Source: CAYVUI01 sp964454745 (GTDB lineage Bacteria > Planctomycetota > Phycisphaerae > Sedimentisphaerales > Anaerohalosphaeraceae). Taken from it: a stretch of 30,548 bases of DNA. The notes below the pieces were generated by a model. It did no database searches, had not been told where the DNA came from, and was given only the letters and a program-made list of their open reading frames with translations. Shown here in pieces: positions 1 through 9,200 of the stretch (the stretch's first letter is position 1; each line of letters opens with the position of its first letter). Both the position numbers and the translations under genes were made by a program. The stretch covers positions 1-30,548 of the forward strand of contig CAYVUI010000050.1 of assembly GCA_964454745.1 (NCBI GenBank). Reading direction: 5' to 3'.

Positions 1-1444
1 CTTTTCCTACATTATTGGGGCCATAATCCACATTCACGCCCTGTGAACGGTTACCGTGAGCCTTTGGCGGCTCACCGGCCCATCGCTGTTTTTCGAGGGG
101 GAACTGATCGATCCATTGATTCCATGCGGTTTCAAGCTGTGCGGCAATATGCGGATATTCGGCGGCGATATTTTTCTGCTGGCCGATGTCGGTGGAAAGG
201 TCGTAGAGCTCTCCGTTTAGCCAGACCCATTTGCCGCGTCGAACGGCCTGCTCCTTTGTGTCACCATAGGACTCTCGAATGTATGAGAAGTAGAGGTCCC
301 TTTCGGGTACGGGATCGTCTGAAATAAGCTGCGGGAGGATGTTCTGTCCGTCGAGATATAGATCGCCGGTCTTTTTGATGCCTGCAACGTGCAGAGTCGT
401 GGGGAAAAGGTCCAGTGTAATGGCGGGATGGGTGCGGATTTTTGCCGCTGGGATTTTGCCCGGCCAGCAGGCAATCGCCGGTTCGCGGACGCCGCCTTCC
501 CACATTTCGTGCTTGGTGCCCGAGCAGGGGAAAGCCGTTCCCGCCTCGCGGGGATCGGGACCGTTGTCACCGGTAAAGAAGATGAAAGTATCGTTTTCGA
601 GGTTATTCTTTTCGAGCCTATCGAGGACCTTGCCGATGGCTTCATCCATCGCAGACAGGCAGCCGGCAAACTGAATGTCCTTTTCTGCAGTCAGGCCCTG
701 TTTCTTGTAATACTCTTCCCAGCGTTTCGGGGCTTGAATAACATTATTTGCACTTTCCGGGCCCATCGCAGTGTGTACGGCAAAGAAAGAGAGGTACATA
801 AAAAACGGATCGTCCGCATTTTGATCTACGAATTTCGCGGCTTTTTCACCGAGAATATCGGTGATGTATTCCCCCTCACGGTGGACGGGGGTATGGTTTT
901 CATAAAGAATATGCGAACCGTCCATCCACTGGTGCGTGAAGAAATCGATACCTCCCAGCGGGGAACCGAAGAAATAGTCAAAGCCGCGGGCGTTGGGCTG
1001 GGCCGGTTTGGGTTCGCCGATGTGCCACTTGCCGATACAGGCGGTTTTGTACCCGTTTTGCTGCATAAGATCAGAGATCAATGTTTCACGCAGGGGCAGG
1101 TGCGTAGTTCGGTCTTTAACTTCAATGACATTGGTCAGTCCGTTTCGCTGGGGATATCTGCCGGTCAGCAGGGCACCTCGGGAAGGGGAGCAGACGGGAG
1201 TGGTTACGTAAAAGTCGGAGAGTTTGACTCCGCGAGCGGCAAGTTTGTCAAGATTAGGCGTTTTGACCTTGTGATTGCCATAACATCCGATATCTCCATA
1301 CCCAAGGTCATCGGCAAGAATCCAGATCACATTGGGCTTGGAAGAGGATCGGGCGGAATTTTGCATTGCAGAGGGAGCACAGCCGGCGACAAGTGAACCG
1401 GCAGCCAGGCCTGCCAACTGGAGAAAGTTTCGTCTTGAGATCAT
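1..1444 (-). CDS. S1 family sulfatase, Tat-exported lipoprotein (3' end beyond window)
   Basis: Hydrolyses sulfate esters, most likely on a glycan, outside the cytoplasm. The frame is open from the ATG at 1444 to the window edge, about 480 residues, so only the very C-terminus is missing. The N-terminus carries a twin-arginine motif (SRRNFLQLAG, residues 3-12) followed by a lipobox-like VAGC at Cys22, suggesting a Tat-exported lipoprotein. The metal-binding ADDLGYGD stretch is at about residues 44-51. The sulfatase signature CSPSR has Cys85 as the residue converted to formylglycine, and a canonical GKWHIG motif and TGDNG motif follow. An AAAAGGA ribosome site lies just upstream. Its start is 37 bp downstream of the stop of the glycosidase-like gene at 1482-3158, so the two are probably cotranscribed. 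Family assignment is firm; the substrate is unknown. Confidence 0.95.
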   Translation of the reverse strand, partial: MISRRNFLQLAGLAAGSLVAGCAPSAMQNSARSSSKPNVIWILADDLGYGDIGCYGNHKVKTPNLDKLAARGVKLSDFYVTTPVCSPSRGALLTGRYPQRNGLTNVIEVKDRTTHLPLRETLISDLMQQNGYKTACIGKWHIGEPKPAQPNARGFDYFFGSPLGGIDFFTHQWMDGSHILYENHTPVHREGEYITDILGEKAAKFVDQNADDPFFMYLSFFAVHTAMGPESANNVIQAPKRWEEYYKKQGLTAEKDIQFAGCLSAMDEAIGKVLDRLEKNNLENDTFIFFTGDNGPDPREAGTAFPCSGTKHEMWEGGVREPAIACWPGKIPAAKIRTHPAITLDLFPTTLHVAGIKKTGDLYLDGQNILPQLISDDPVPERDLYFSYIRESYGDTKEQAVRRGKWVWLNGELYDLSTDIGQQKNIAAEYPHIAAQLETAWNQWIDQFPLEKQRWAGEPPKAHGNRSQGVNVDYGPNNVGK

Positions 1445-1481
1445 GATGGAATCCTTTTCATCTGGGTAAACAAGCTGATTA

Positions 1482-3158
1482 TTATTTATCTTCTTCGATC
1501 ACAAGGATTGCCCAAGGCGTGATTGCAGGGATTTGCACGATTGTTTCGTTCGTATTCGATCCGTACTCAGGCGTAATCGTTTCCGAGAGTTTTTTATACG
1601 CCGGGGCTTGTTTTCCGGAGAGATATTCCCCGGGTGCAAGCATGGCAAGGGCCTTTGTTTCGGCCTGTTCATGCAGGGCCTGATTGTAAGCTGCCGGCCG
1701 GATCAGTTGGACGTCGAGGCGGCTGGACGGGAAAAAGTTGTCGTTTTGCAGGTTCAGGGCAAACGGTTTTTCACTGTCGGACCAGTTGACCAGGTGGATT
1801 ACAACCGGAGCATTTTGGTCCTTGGGGACCGCTCGGATAAACGCATAAGTTTTTTCCGGGGCATCGATGAAGCGAATCGGGGTGTCGCTTCCGTAGCGTG
1901 TTTCATCGAGGCCGGGGCCAAATGCGCCGGCATCCTGGTAACCGGAGAGGTAACGGTCATTGGCACGGACAAAACCATAGAGGTCAGCATAGTTTTCAGG
2001 CTTTCCGAAATAGCGGCCTTTGCCGTCCTTGGTCTGCTCGAAGATATCCCAGGGAACACGGGAAAGAGCGCCGACCGCGTACGTCGTTGCGATCACCTTT
2101 CGTTTTAACTGCGTGAGATATTCATGGGAGTATTCTTTTCCGAGGGTTTTTGGGGAGCCAAAGACCTGGATTTTGCCCAGCGAACGTGCTTTTTGCGAGC
2201 GTTCATAAATATGTACAGGCTCGGCGCTTTTGACCATTAATTCGGAGATGGCGAAATCAAAGCAGTGATAAAACTCTTCATCCCACCGCTGATAAGACGT
2301 GTTATTGCAGGAAAAGGGGATATACTGCTTTGCGTGGATATTGATGGCAGTGCGAATGTCCTTGTAAAACTGAACAATAGACTGCATCTGAAAGTCTACG
2401 AAATACTTCTTGAGGGGATTATTCGTAAATTTTCCGTCGTTTACAAAGCCTTTGTTATGAAGCCAGTTTCCGTAATGAAAATTCTCAAGACTGTTGATGC
2501 CTTGTTCTTTGAGCTGATCTTTTGGCATATGTTTTTCCAGGTATTTGCGGAAATCCTTCATGCAGAACTCACAAAAACAGCCCTGGCCGGAGAGGGCATA
2601 ATAGTATTGTCCTCCCGGATCATCCCGCTGTATGGTCTGCGTGCCGTAATCCACGTTCTTTAGATAATACTCGAGATCGCGTTTTGTAAAGCTTGGGTTG
2701 TTTACGCAGCCGGGATACATGGGGATCGCCCAGTGGCGGGAATGTTCAACGATGATTGGTTCGCCGTTGATATCAAGCATAGAGTATGCGATATATTCTC
2801 GGCCGGGAGCCAGCTCGATTACAACGCTAAGGTTACTGTTACCCGTAGTGCCGAAGACCCGTCCCATTTTTTTGACCTGGTCGATGAGAATTTTTTCCTT
2901 GTCGTTAAAACGCAGATATACCCATTCGAGGCGTGTGGCATGAAAGGCTGTCATCGACTTTAGGCTGTCGTGTGGATCATTTATGTCCATAGGGCGAAAG
3001 TTGAGTGAACGGATAGTCACATCGCTTGCGTTTGGAACATATTCAGGGCGTTCAAAAGGCCGGGCAATTTGCGAGGCGGTTTTTGCTAAAACGAGAGCGG
3101 TAAAAAGCAGTGTAACAATCAGGATTGTGCGCAGAGACTTTGCTTGGATGAGGTCCAT
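1482..3158 (-). CDS. Unclassified secreted glycosidase-like protein, paralogue 1
   Basis: A 558-aa protein with an N-terminal hydrophobic signal (about residues 8-26), hence probably secreted. I cannot place it in a named GH family. It shares a full-length pattern with the proteins at 6281-10348 and 21398-23146: ASDV near residue 44, HATRLEW at 73-79, QRDDP at 177-181, a CNN..S segment at 284-288, SE at 305-306, PWDIFEQT at 369-376, FGKPENYADLYGF at 384-396, VVIHLVNW at 452-459 and a C-terminal PWAILVI. The order suggests an (alpha/beta)8-type barrel followed by a beta domain, with D179/D180 and E306 as candidate catalytic acids. That is inference. A CxCxxC cluster (C194, C196, C199) precedes FRKYL and resembles the Zn-type Cys clusters of GH42-like barrels. 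A GGGAGA ribosome site precedes the ATG. Confidence 0.85.
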   Translation of the reverse strand: MDLIQAKSLRTILIVTLLFTALVLAKTASQIARPFERPEYVPNASDVTIRSLNFRPMDINDPHDSLKSMTAFHATRLEWVYLRFNDKEKILIDQVKKMGRVFGTTGNSNLSVVIELAPGREYIAYSMLDINGEPIIVEHSRHWAIPMYPGCVNNPSFTKRDLEYYLKNVDYGTQTIQRDDPGGQYYYALSGQGCFCEFCMKDFRKYLEKHMPKDQLKEQGINSLENFHYGNWLHNKGFVNDGKFTNNPLKKYFVDFQMQSIVQFYKDIRTAINIHAKQYIPFSCNNTSYQRWDEEFYHCFDFAISELMVKSAEPVHIYERSQKARSLGKIQVFGSPKTLGKEYSHEYLTQLKRKVIATTYAVGALSRVPWDIFEQTKDGKGRYFGKPENYADLYGFVRANDRYLSGYQDAGAFGPGLDETRYGSDTPIRFIDAPEKTYAFIRAVPKDQNAPVVIHLVNWSDSEKPFALNLQNDNFFPSSRLDVQLIRPAAYNQALHEQAETKALAMLAPGEYLSGKQAPAYKKLSETITPEYGSNTNETIVQIPAITPWAILVIEEDK

Positions 3159-3225
3159 TTTGTTCTCCCTATTTTTTTTGTTGTTTTTGCAACTTGTTGC
3201 GATTTTGCAATAAATTAGCTTTGGA

Positions 3226-5130
3226 TCATGAATGTCTGATCGCTGCGCGGTAGTTTCCGACAGCCTCCGTCGTCATGATGGCCCGGTTGTAGATTCGCAG
3301 GGTCTTGATGGAGCCTTCAATCTCTTTTCCAACAATCAGCTTGTCACGGCCGTTGATATCCAGCATCTCCGAGCTGAAGCGGCACCAGCCGTACTGCCGG
3401 ATTTCCCCGCCGTCACAGAGCTGACCGTCTACGAGGAAGGTCATAATCTTCGGTCCGCTGTCTATGATGACAATTACATGATGGAGATGATCGGTTTTCA
3501 GGATGTCAGGATCGAGGGTCCAGGAAGACTGGGAAACCCCATCGTTTAAGGTAACGCGCAAGGTGTTTTGCTTGTCGGTTTCAATGCAAAAACCTCGGCC
3601 CTCATCGTTAGTATTATCGAGGAGGTTCTGCCCGGGATGAAGCGAAGAAAGCTTGAAACAGATATCAAGAGTAACGCCGTTACGGAGATACAGTCCGCCG
3701 TATTCTTTGGATTCGAGATTGCGAACGCGGAACTTGGGCAAATCCGGCATTTTAAATTCCGCAGGGGTTTGCCCGATACTGGCCAGATCTACGATCAGCC
3801 CTTTCTGGGCGAATTCATTGATGGTGGGGAATTGAAAAAGGGTCTTCATGAAATCAGGATCGATCTGGTGGAGGCGAGCCAGGTGCTTTTGCGTTTCGGT
3901 AACATAAAAACAACCGTCTTCCTCGACCATATCCGGGTAGCTCATTCGGATGAATGGATCGTCATCATAAATAAGGATTTCCGGCTGGGACCATTCGATT
4001 TGCAGGCCTTCCGGGGTGTCTTTCTCGTGCCCGACACAAAGCCATACGGGATTTCTGGATTCATAATTTTTCCCGCCGTGATTGTGGAACCAGTACAGAA
4101 ACTGGCCATTGGAACATTTCCACGCAAAATTAGCCGCACGGGGATGTTTCAATTTACGGCCCTGATACGTATAGGTCATGTATTGAGGCGTGGACCATGT
4201 TTTCCCTTTGTCCCGGCTGTATGTGCAGACAGGATGACCGTCCACTGTGCGGTAGACGCAAAAGAAGGAACCGTCACTGAGGACCGAGAAGCTCTGCTCT
4301 TCCGCAATCGCTCCGCCGCCGGGAGGGGTGCGAAGGCCGATCTCACCTTCGGGCAGAGTTTCCCATGTGATTTTTTCGGGGTCTTTTTCGGTCAGGATAT
4401 TAGCACTCTTAAGCAGCACCCCCTCGCTTTTTGTAAAGAAGTATTTACCGATACTCCCGACTTTGTGCAGGGGAACATAGCCATTACCTTCATCCGTGAA
4501 AGGCTTTCCCACGTTCCAGAAGAAGCGGATTTTGCCTTTATAGGTGTTGTTTCGGTCGATTTCCATTTCACGAACATCGACGACGTGCCGTTTGTCAGAC
4601 CATGTTTTCCCTCCGTCATCGGTGTACTTGAATACATAATAGCCCAGGCTGTCCACGCGTTTGCAGAAACCGGAGGGGTAGGCGTCTTTGTCGGCGATGA
4701 TTTCACGAACGTTGTCGGTGTTGTGGTCATAGAAGCAGTAAATCCGGCCGTAGGGCGTTTTGAGCAGGGTCGCGTAGGAGGCTTCCGGGCCGTCCACCGG
4801 TTCGAGAGGGACCGGGTCGGACCAGGACTTGCCATTGTCGGTGCTTCGCATCGAGATCGTGTGCTGGCCGGGCTCGCCTTCTTTGCCGGAACCTGTCGTA
4901 ATGACACAGAGCCATGCCCCATCGTCAGTCTTGACGATGTAGGGCTGGTCCGAGTAGCTGATCGCCGGGATATTCAGGCCCTGACGGACATTTCTCCAGT
5001 CGTAGATGTTATTAAATGTGTAATCTTCCACATCCAGGCCGTTGCTGGCGACCACTTCGGGGTCAAAGTCAAAAATCTTCTGATTCTGGTTCACGGAACA
5101 GGTTCCTTCCATAGTCTTAATTTTATTCAT
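3226..5130 (-). CDS. BNR/Asp-box sialidase-like protein with C-terminal LamG-like domain
   Basis: A 634-aa protein. Three Asp-box motifs of the S-x-D-x-G-x-x-W type are visible: STDNGKSW (96-103), TDDGGKTW (170-177) and SRDKGKTW (305-312), indicating a six-bladed beta-propeller of the exo-sialidase superfamily over about residues 40-430. Residues about 470-625 (YLRNGVTLDICFKL, HHVIVIIDSG, GSIKTLRIYNRAI) match a concanavalin-like LamG fold, probably glycan-binding. No signal peptide is visible at the ATG or at later starts, which is odd for such a protein among secreted neighbours. The ATG at 5130 has no clear ribosome site. A GTG at 5094 preceded by AGGAA is an alternative start. True sialidase activity is not shown; many BNR proteins in planctomycetes act on other glycans or are not enzymes. 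Confidence 0.88.
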   Translation of the reverse strand: MNKIKTMEGTCSVNQNQKIFDFDPEVVASNGLDVEDYTFNNIYDWRNVRQGLNIPAISYSDQPYIVKTDDGAWLCVITTGSGKEGEPGQHTISMRSTDNGKSWSDPVPLEPVDGPEASYATLLKTPYGRIYCFYDHNTDNVREIIADKDAYPSGFCKRVDSLGYYVFKYTDDGGKTWSDKRHVVDVREMEIDRNNTYKGKIRFFWNVGKPFTDEGNGYVPLHKVGSIGKYFFTKSEGVLLKSANILTEKDPEKITWETLPEGEIGLRTPPGGGAIAEEQSFSVLSDGSFFCVYRTVDGHPVCTYSRDKGKTWSTPQYMTYTYQGRKLKHPRAANFAWKCSNGQFLYWFHNHGGKNYESRNPVWLCVGHEKDTPEGLQIEWSQPEILIYDDDPFIRMSYPDMVEEDGCFYVTETQKHLARLHQIDPDFMKTLFQFPTINEFAQKGLIVDLASIGQTPAEFKMPDLPKFRVRNLESKEYGGLYLRNGVTLDICFKLSSLHPGQNLLDNTNDEGRGFCIETDKQNTLRVTLNDGVSQSSWTLDPDILKTDHLHHVIVIIDSGPKIMTFLVDGQLCDGGEIRQYGWCRFSSEMLDINGRDKLIVGKEIEGSIKTLRIYNRAIMTTEAVGNYRAAIRHS

Positions 5131-5195
5131 ATTTCATTCTACAATAGCTATAAAGCGAGTATAATCAAGTTGTTTTCATCAATTTTTATAGACAA

Positions 5196-5264
5196 AAGGG
5201 GCAATTTCCAATTGGTTTGTAATCCCTTATGTTTCGGGCATACCGATTTTAGAAACTGCCCCTT
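5196..5264 (-). terminator. Long stem-loop between the PEP-CTERM and BNR genes
   Basis: On the minus strand the arms at 5252-5264 and 5196-5208 form a 13-bp stem with a single G-U pair and a 43-nt loop. The distal arm ends in CCCC followed by four T. It lies 26 bp after the stop of the PEP-CTERM gene and 66 bp before the BNR start. It could terminate the upstream transcript, or act as a processing or attenuation structure. The long loop makes simple intrinsic termination uncertain. Confidence 0.5.
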
Positions 5265-5289
5265 CGGGTGTTTATGTCAAATCATACTT

Positions 5290-6171
5290 TTACTTTCTTC
5301 TCTTGATCAGTGCAAGTGCACCCAGACCCAGCAATGAAAGGCTGGTCGGTTCGGGTACATCGTTCCACTGGATTTCCGTTACGGCAAACTGACCGGTTGA
5401 CTGATCTCTAGCGCTCCACACATATATGCCGCCTCCGGTTACAGCCGTAAGGTCCGGGCTGCCCGCTGTTGCGGAATATGTAAGTGCCACTTCGTCGCCG
5501 CCCTGGAGCAGGTTAAGATTGGCATTGACCACACTGTCAACGGCATACCAGCTCTGGCCGGCAAGATCGTACGTCGTATCAAAGAGAGTGCCGTCATAGT
5601 ATGTATCGAAGTTTCCAGGTGCCTCGATAGCAATGGGGCAGAACAGATCAGATACATACCAGTCACCGTTTCCGTCACGAATCATGGCGCGAAGAACCGT
5701 TGCACGGACTTCACCTGCCAGGCCGGGAAGACCGGAACCATTGTCTCCGCCACCATACCACCCGGTCCAGAAATCGGAAACTTTCAGGCCGATATTGGCC
5801 TGGGGGCCGGAAAGATCAACGCTCTGATCCGGGCTGTTGCCGCCATTGGAATCAAAGATGGTGTAGGCATAGTTATTTACAGGATTCTGCTTGAAGACAA
5901 GTTCTTCAAAATCGACACCGCCCCTGTTAAAACGGTCGATTTCTACCCTGAAACCAGTTGGTGCGGCATAACCGCCCCAGCTAAAACCGGTTGGGGTTAC
6001 ATCAAAATCTTCCTGAGAGCGATTGGGGTTCAGCTGTTCATCGCCAGCAGCAGTGGTATCAATCGGCATGTAAGCACCATCGGGTGCAAATCCAAAGTTC
6101 TGAATGATACCCGCTGAAGCGGAAACCGCCATAACTAAAATTGTTAATAAAACTACACTACCATACTTCAT
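5290..6171 (-). CDS. PEP-CTERM anchored protein carrying one SWGG/GGGDNGSGLP module
   Basis: A 293-aa surface protein. Residues 1-20 form a signal peptide. The C-terminus has VPEPTSLSLLGLGALALIKRRK features: a PEP motif, a hydrophobic helix and a basic tail, which is the PEP-CTERM signal recognised by exosortase-type systems. The body (about 24-269) is a module I do not recognise, with landmarks GFSWGGY (62-68), FRVEID (74-79), YAYTIFDSNGG (101-111), DFWTGWYGGGDNGSGLPG (133-150), RATVLRAMIRD (156-166), SDLFCP (174-179) and GGIYVWS (247-253). Two further copies occur in the gene at 10490-12937. A GGAGGAG ribosome site precedes the ATG. No catalytic signature is apparent; a binding or matrix role is a guess from its anchoring and neighbours. 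Confidence 0.88.
   Translation of the reverse strand: MKYGSVVLLTILVMAVSASAGIIQNFGFAPDGAYMPIDTTAAGDEQLNPNRSQEDFDVTPTGFSWGGYAAPTGFRVEIDRFNRGGVDFEELVFKQNPVNNYAYTIFDSNGGNSPDQSVDLSGPQANIGLKVSDFWTGWYGGGDNGSGLPGLAGEVRATVLRAMIRDGNGDWYVSDLFCPIAIEAPGNFDTYYDGTLFDTTYDLAGQSWYAVDSVVNANLNLLQGGDEVALTYSATAGSPDLTAVTGGGIYVWSARDQSTGQFAVTEIQWNDVPEPTSLSLLGLGALALIKRRK
5365..6102 (-). repeat. Copy A of the SWGG/GGGDNGSGLP module
   Basis: This is the coding segment for residues about 24-269 of the PEP-CTERM protein. It shares LNPNRSQEDFD, the SWGG motif, the TGWYGGGDNGSGLP motif and RATVLRAM with the two tandem copies at 11312-12862. The match is clear at protein level; DNA identity is only partial. Confidence 0.8.
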
Positions 6172-6205
6172 AATGACTCCTCCAATAAATTAAAGTAACA
6201 TTTTC

Positions 6206-6222
6206 GAAGGTGAAAAACCTTC
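6206..6222 (-). other. Small hairpin and purine-rich leader upstream of the PEP-CTERM gene
   Basis: GAAGGT and ACCTTC form a 6-bp stem with a 5-nt loop, 34 bp upstream of the start at 6171. Between it and the stop of the 1355-aa gene (about 6223-6280) the minus strand is almost pure A/G with several AGGAG-like cores. No T-run follows the stem, so it is not a standard intrinsic terminator. The role is unknown; mRNA processing or ribosome recruitment are possible. Confidence 0.3.
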
Positions 6223-6280
6223 TTAACAAATCTGTTGTTTTCGTTTTTTTCCTTCTCCTGCTTTTTTTCTCCTTTCTTCA

Positions 6281-9200
6281 TTACTGGGCGTTTAAAAATT
6301 CGTTGGGCGACATTGCCCTGTCATTATACCGTACTTCATCGATCTGGCCGACAAATCCCCATGCGTTGGAGTTGTTTCGGCCGCCGACCATGAAATTCTT
6401 ACCAACAAAATCATTATTCCATGCCGCGGGCGCTTCAAACTGGATGTCAACCTCACCGTCAACATACACCGTCAGAATGCCTCCAAGTGCCGCCGAGGGA
6501 TCCCAGACGACAGCCACATGTTTCATCTCATTGAAGGGCAGGCTGTAGGCCCCGCCGGATTCAAGCACATAGCCTGCTCCATCGGGATATTCCATATAAA
6601 ACAGCACACGGTTGTACTCAATGTCATACCGAAGGTACCAGCCTTTCCAACTGCTGGCCGTGTCCCGGTTGCCGAAGATAACATTGGTGCTGCCTTCGCC
6701 CCCGGTTGGCCGTACATAGGCCTCGCAGGTAAAGGCCGCAAGTTTGGTGAAGGCAAAGGTGTTATCCGCGGCTGCATACGTCAGGGCCGTACTGCCGTCA
6801 AAGTTCAGGCTCGATATATTCTGTGCCGAGGTATTCTGACCGGAAAAACCGTCCGTTGCATCCGGATTGGCGATCTGGGCCTTATACGAGGTATTGGGGG
6901 TAATAGCTCCCTGTGTCACTGTCATATGATACCCGCCGAGGGCGGCACTGCCATCGGTTTCCAGCTCCCAGTATGCAAGAGTATCCGTTGCCGGGACGAT
7001 AAGCTGATCTGATGTCGTAAAGCTCCAGACCGGGCCTGTCGTCGTCCCCTGGCTGTTTTTTTCATCGACACGCCAGAAGTATGTCGTATTGGTTTGCAGC
7101 GCACCCGGGAAAAAGCTGTTCTCGGCCTGGTTGCCCTGAAAGTCACCCGGGGATGTAGTGCCGAAGTATACATCGTGGGTCTGTGTATTTGCACCGTTTG
7201 CCCATTCCAGTACAACATTGGTCGGAACGTCCGTTTGGCCATTGGAGGGATACGGGGACGATGCGGCATCAGGAATCGCAGGGGTACCGCTAAGAAAGTC
7301 CTCGGGATCAAGAGCCCTGGGTGTCCACCGCAGTTCATCAATCTGGCCTTCATAACCCCATAGGTCTTCCGCCTGGCGTGCACCGACCATCAAGTTCCAG
7401 CCGACGTTATCCTGATCGTCCCAGTAGCTCGGAGCGGTGAATGAGCCCACCTGGCTTCCGTCGACATAGAATCGGATTTCTCCGTTTGATCCGACATCCG
7501 GGTCCCAGACCATTGCAATATGTTTCAAAACATTCAGCGGGAGGGTATACGAGTTCGAAAATGTGCTTATGGAGCCGGAGGGATGAACCATGTACAGTGA
7601 GAGCCTTTGCCCACTGACATCGTAGCGAAGATACCAGCCGTTCCATTCGGAAACGGTATCCCGTGTTCCAAAGATTACATTGGAATAACTGGTTCCGCCG
7701 GTGGGGCGAATATAAGCCTCAGCAGTAAACGGACAGGACCTTCTAAACTGGAAGGGAGAATCCGGCCCGTTCCACTTAAGCAGCGTAAAGTTGTCAAAGC
7801 TCAGGCTGGACGTGTTGGCTGCGGATGAATCCGCTCCATTCCAGGGTGTCGTCGTGTCAGGGTTTGTAATTACTGCCGCAACAGACCCTTCCGGTACGAC
7901 GTGCCCTTCAGCCAGATTTAATGTGTGATTTCCCACGGCGTCGGTACCGTTGGTGTCCAGCTCCCAGTAGGCAAGAGTTTCTTCGTTGGTTGTTGTGAAG
8001 CTGTATACAGGGCCTGTATTGGTGCAGGAAAGGCCGATGGCGTCGACACGCCAGAAATATGTCGTATCATAATTGAGCGGCCCGGCGGTATAGAATTTAT
8101 CCAGGGTCGTTGTGACAAATTCCGGAGAGCCGGGTGTCGCGTTTGCAACACTGTTTTCATCCGTTCCGATATAGATATCGAACTGCGCTGCGTTCGAATC
8201 CCATGTCAATTTTGGATTGACCGTAACGTACTTGATTCCGTCAGCGGGTGTCAGGATTTCTGCCGGTTCCGTATAACAGGTCAGCCAGTTGGCCATGAGG
8301 GACCAGATATCCTGGATACTGATATAACTGTCGCCGGTGATGTCCGCGGTTGGGCTTGAACTGTTCCAGTCCGCCGCAACAGGGCTGAAATCATCAAAGC
8401 TGACATATTCATCACCGCTGAGGTCACATACGTTTTCATCGTAGGTATAGATAAACTTTTGATACAGACACCCGGTTCCGTTGGAACGGGTTACCTGCGG
8501 GGTAAGCATGACCTGAATTGTTCCTTTTTTGTACACGATGGTCGGGCGGAAAATCGCCAGCGAACCAACAGTAGACCAGGTTCCTTCCACTTGAGTATCA
8601 GACTCGAGGTGTTTCACTTCGATGTTTGTTGTATTGATGGTTGAAGTGTCCATTGTTTTGTCAAAGGAAAGTGCCAGTGACTGCGTCGGGCCGGCAATAA
8701 TTCCATTGGACGGAGAACTCGCCGCTGCGTATGCAGGTGCCGCGTCTCTAAGCTGCTGCCAGCGGGGTGAATCATACAGCGGCAGGGGGGTTGACTTACC
8801 CTTTGAGACCATCAGCACAGCCCAGGGGCCAACCGGTGGGATCGTTACAGTGGTTTCACCCCCGGAATAACTGCCGTTTAGAACGGTTGTCTGTACATAG
8901 GCGGTGTAATTGAGATTTTCCCAGACCGTTTGATAAAGCTGGGTATCATAGTTATCCACCGGCTCGAGCAGGGTCAGCCTGAGATTATCCGTGGATTCGC
9001 CGAAAAACCTATCATTGCGAAGAGTAATATTAAATCCATTGGGGTTGTCCCATTCGACCAGGTGGATCGCAACCGGGTCGTCATTGGTGCCCGGTTTTGC
9101 CCGGATCACAACGGCAATACCGTCATCGACGGCGGTTACCGGCTGATCGGAGGCAGGGGGCGTGCCCCAGGTGTCGCCGTAGGGTCCGGTTTCGGAGATA

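Noticed and set aside
389..1396. A 335-codon plus-strand frame opposite the left-edge sulfatase
   Set aside because: No recognisable protein features. The minus strand carries a complete Tat signal, CSPSR and GKWH motifs.
3568..5337. A 589-codon open frame on the plus strand opposite the BNR gene
   Set aside because: It mirrors the BNR gene, has no domain or motif, and continues through the spacer. The minus-strand frame has three Asp boxes and a LamG-like domain.
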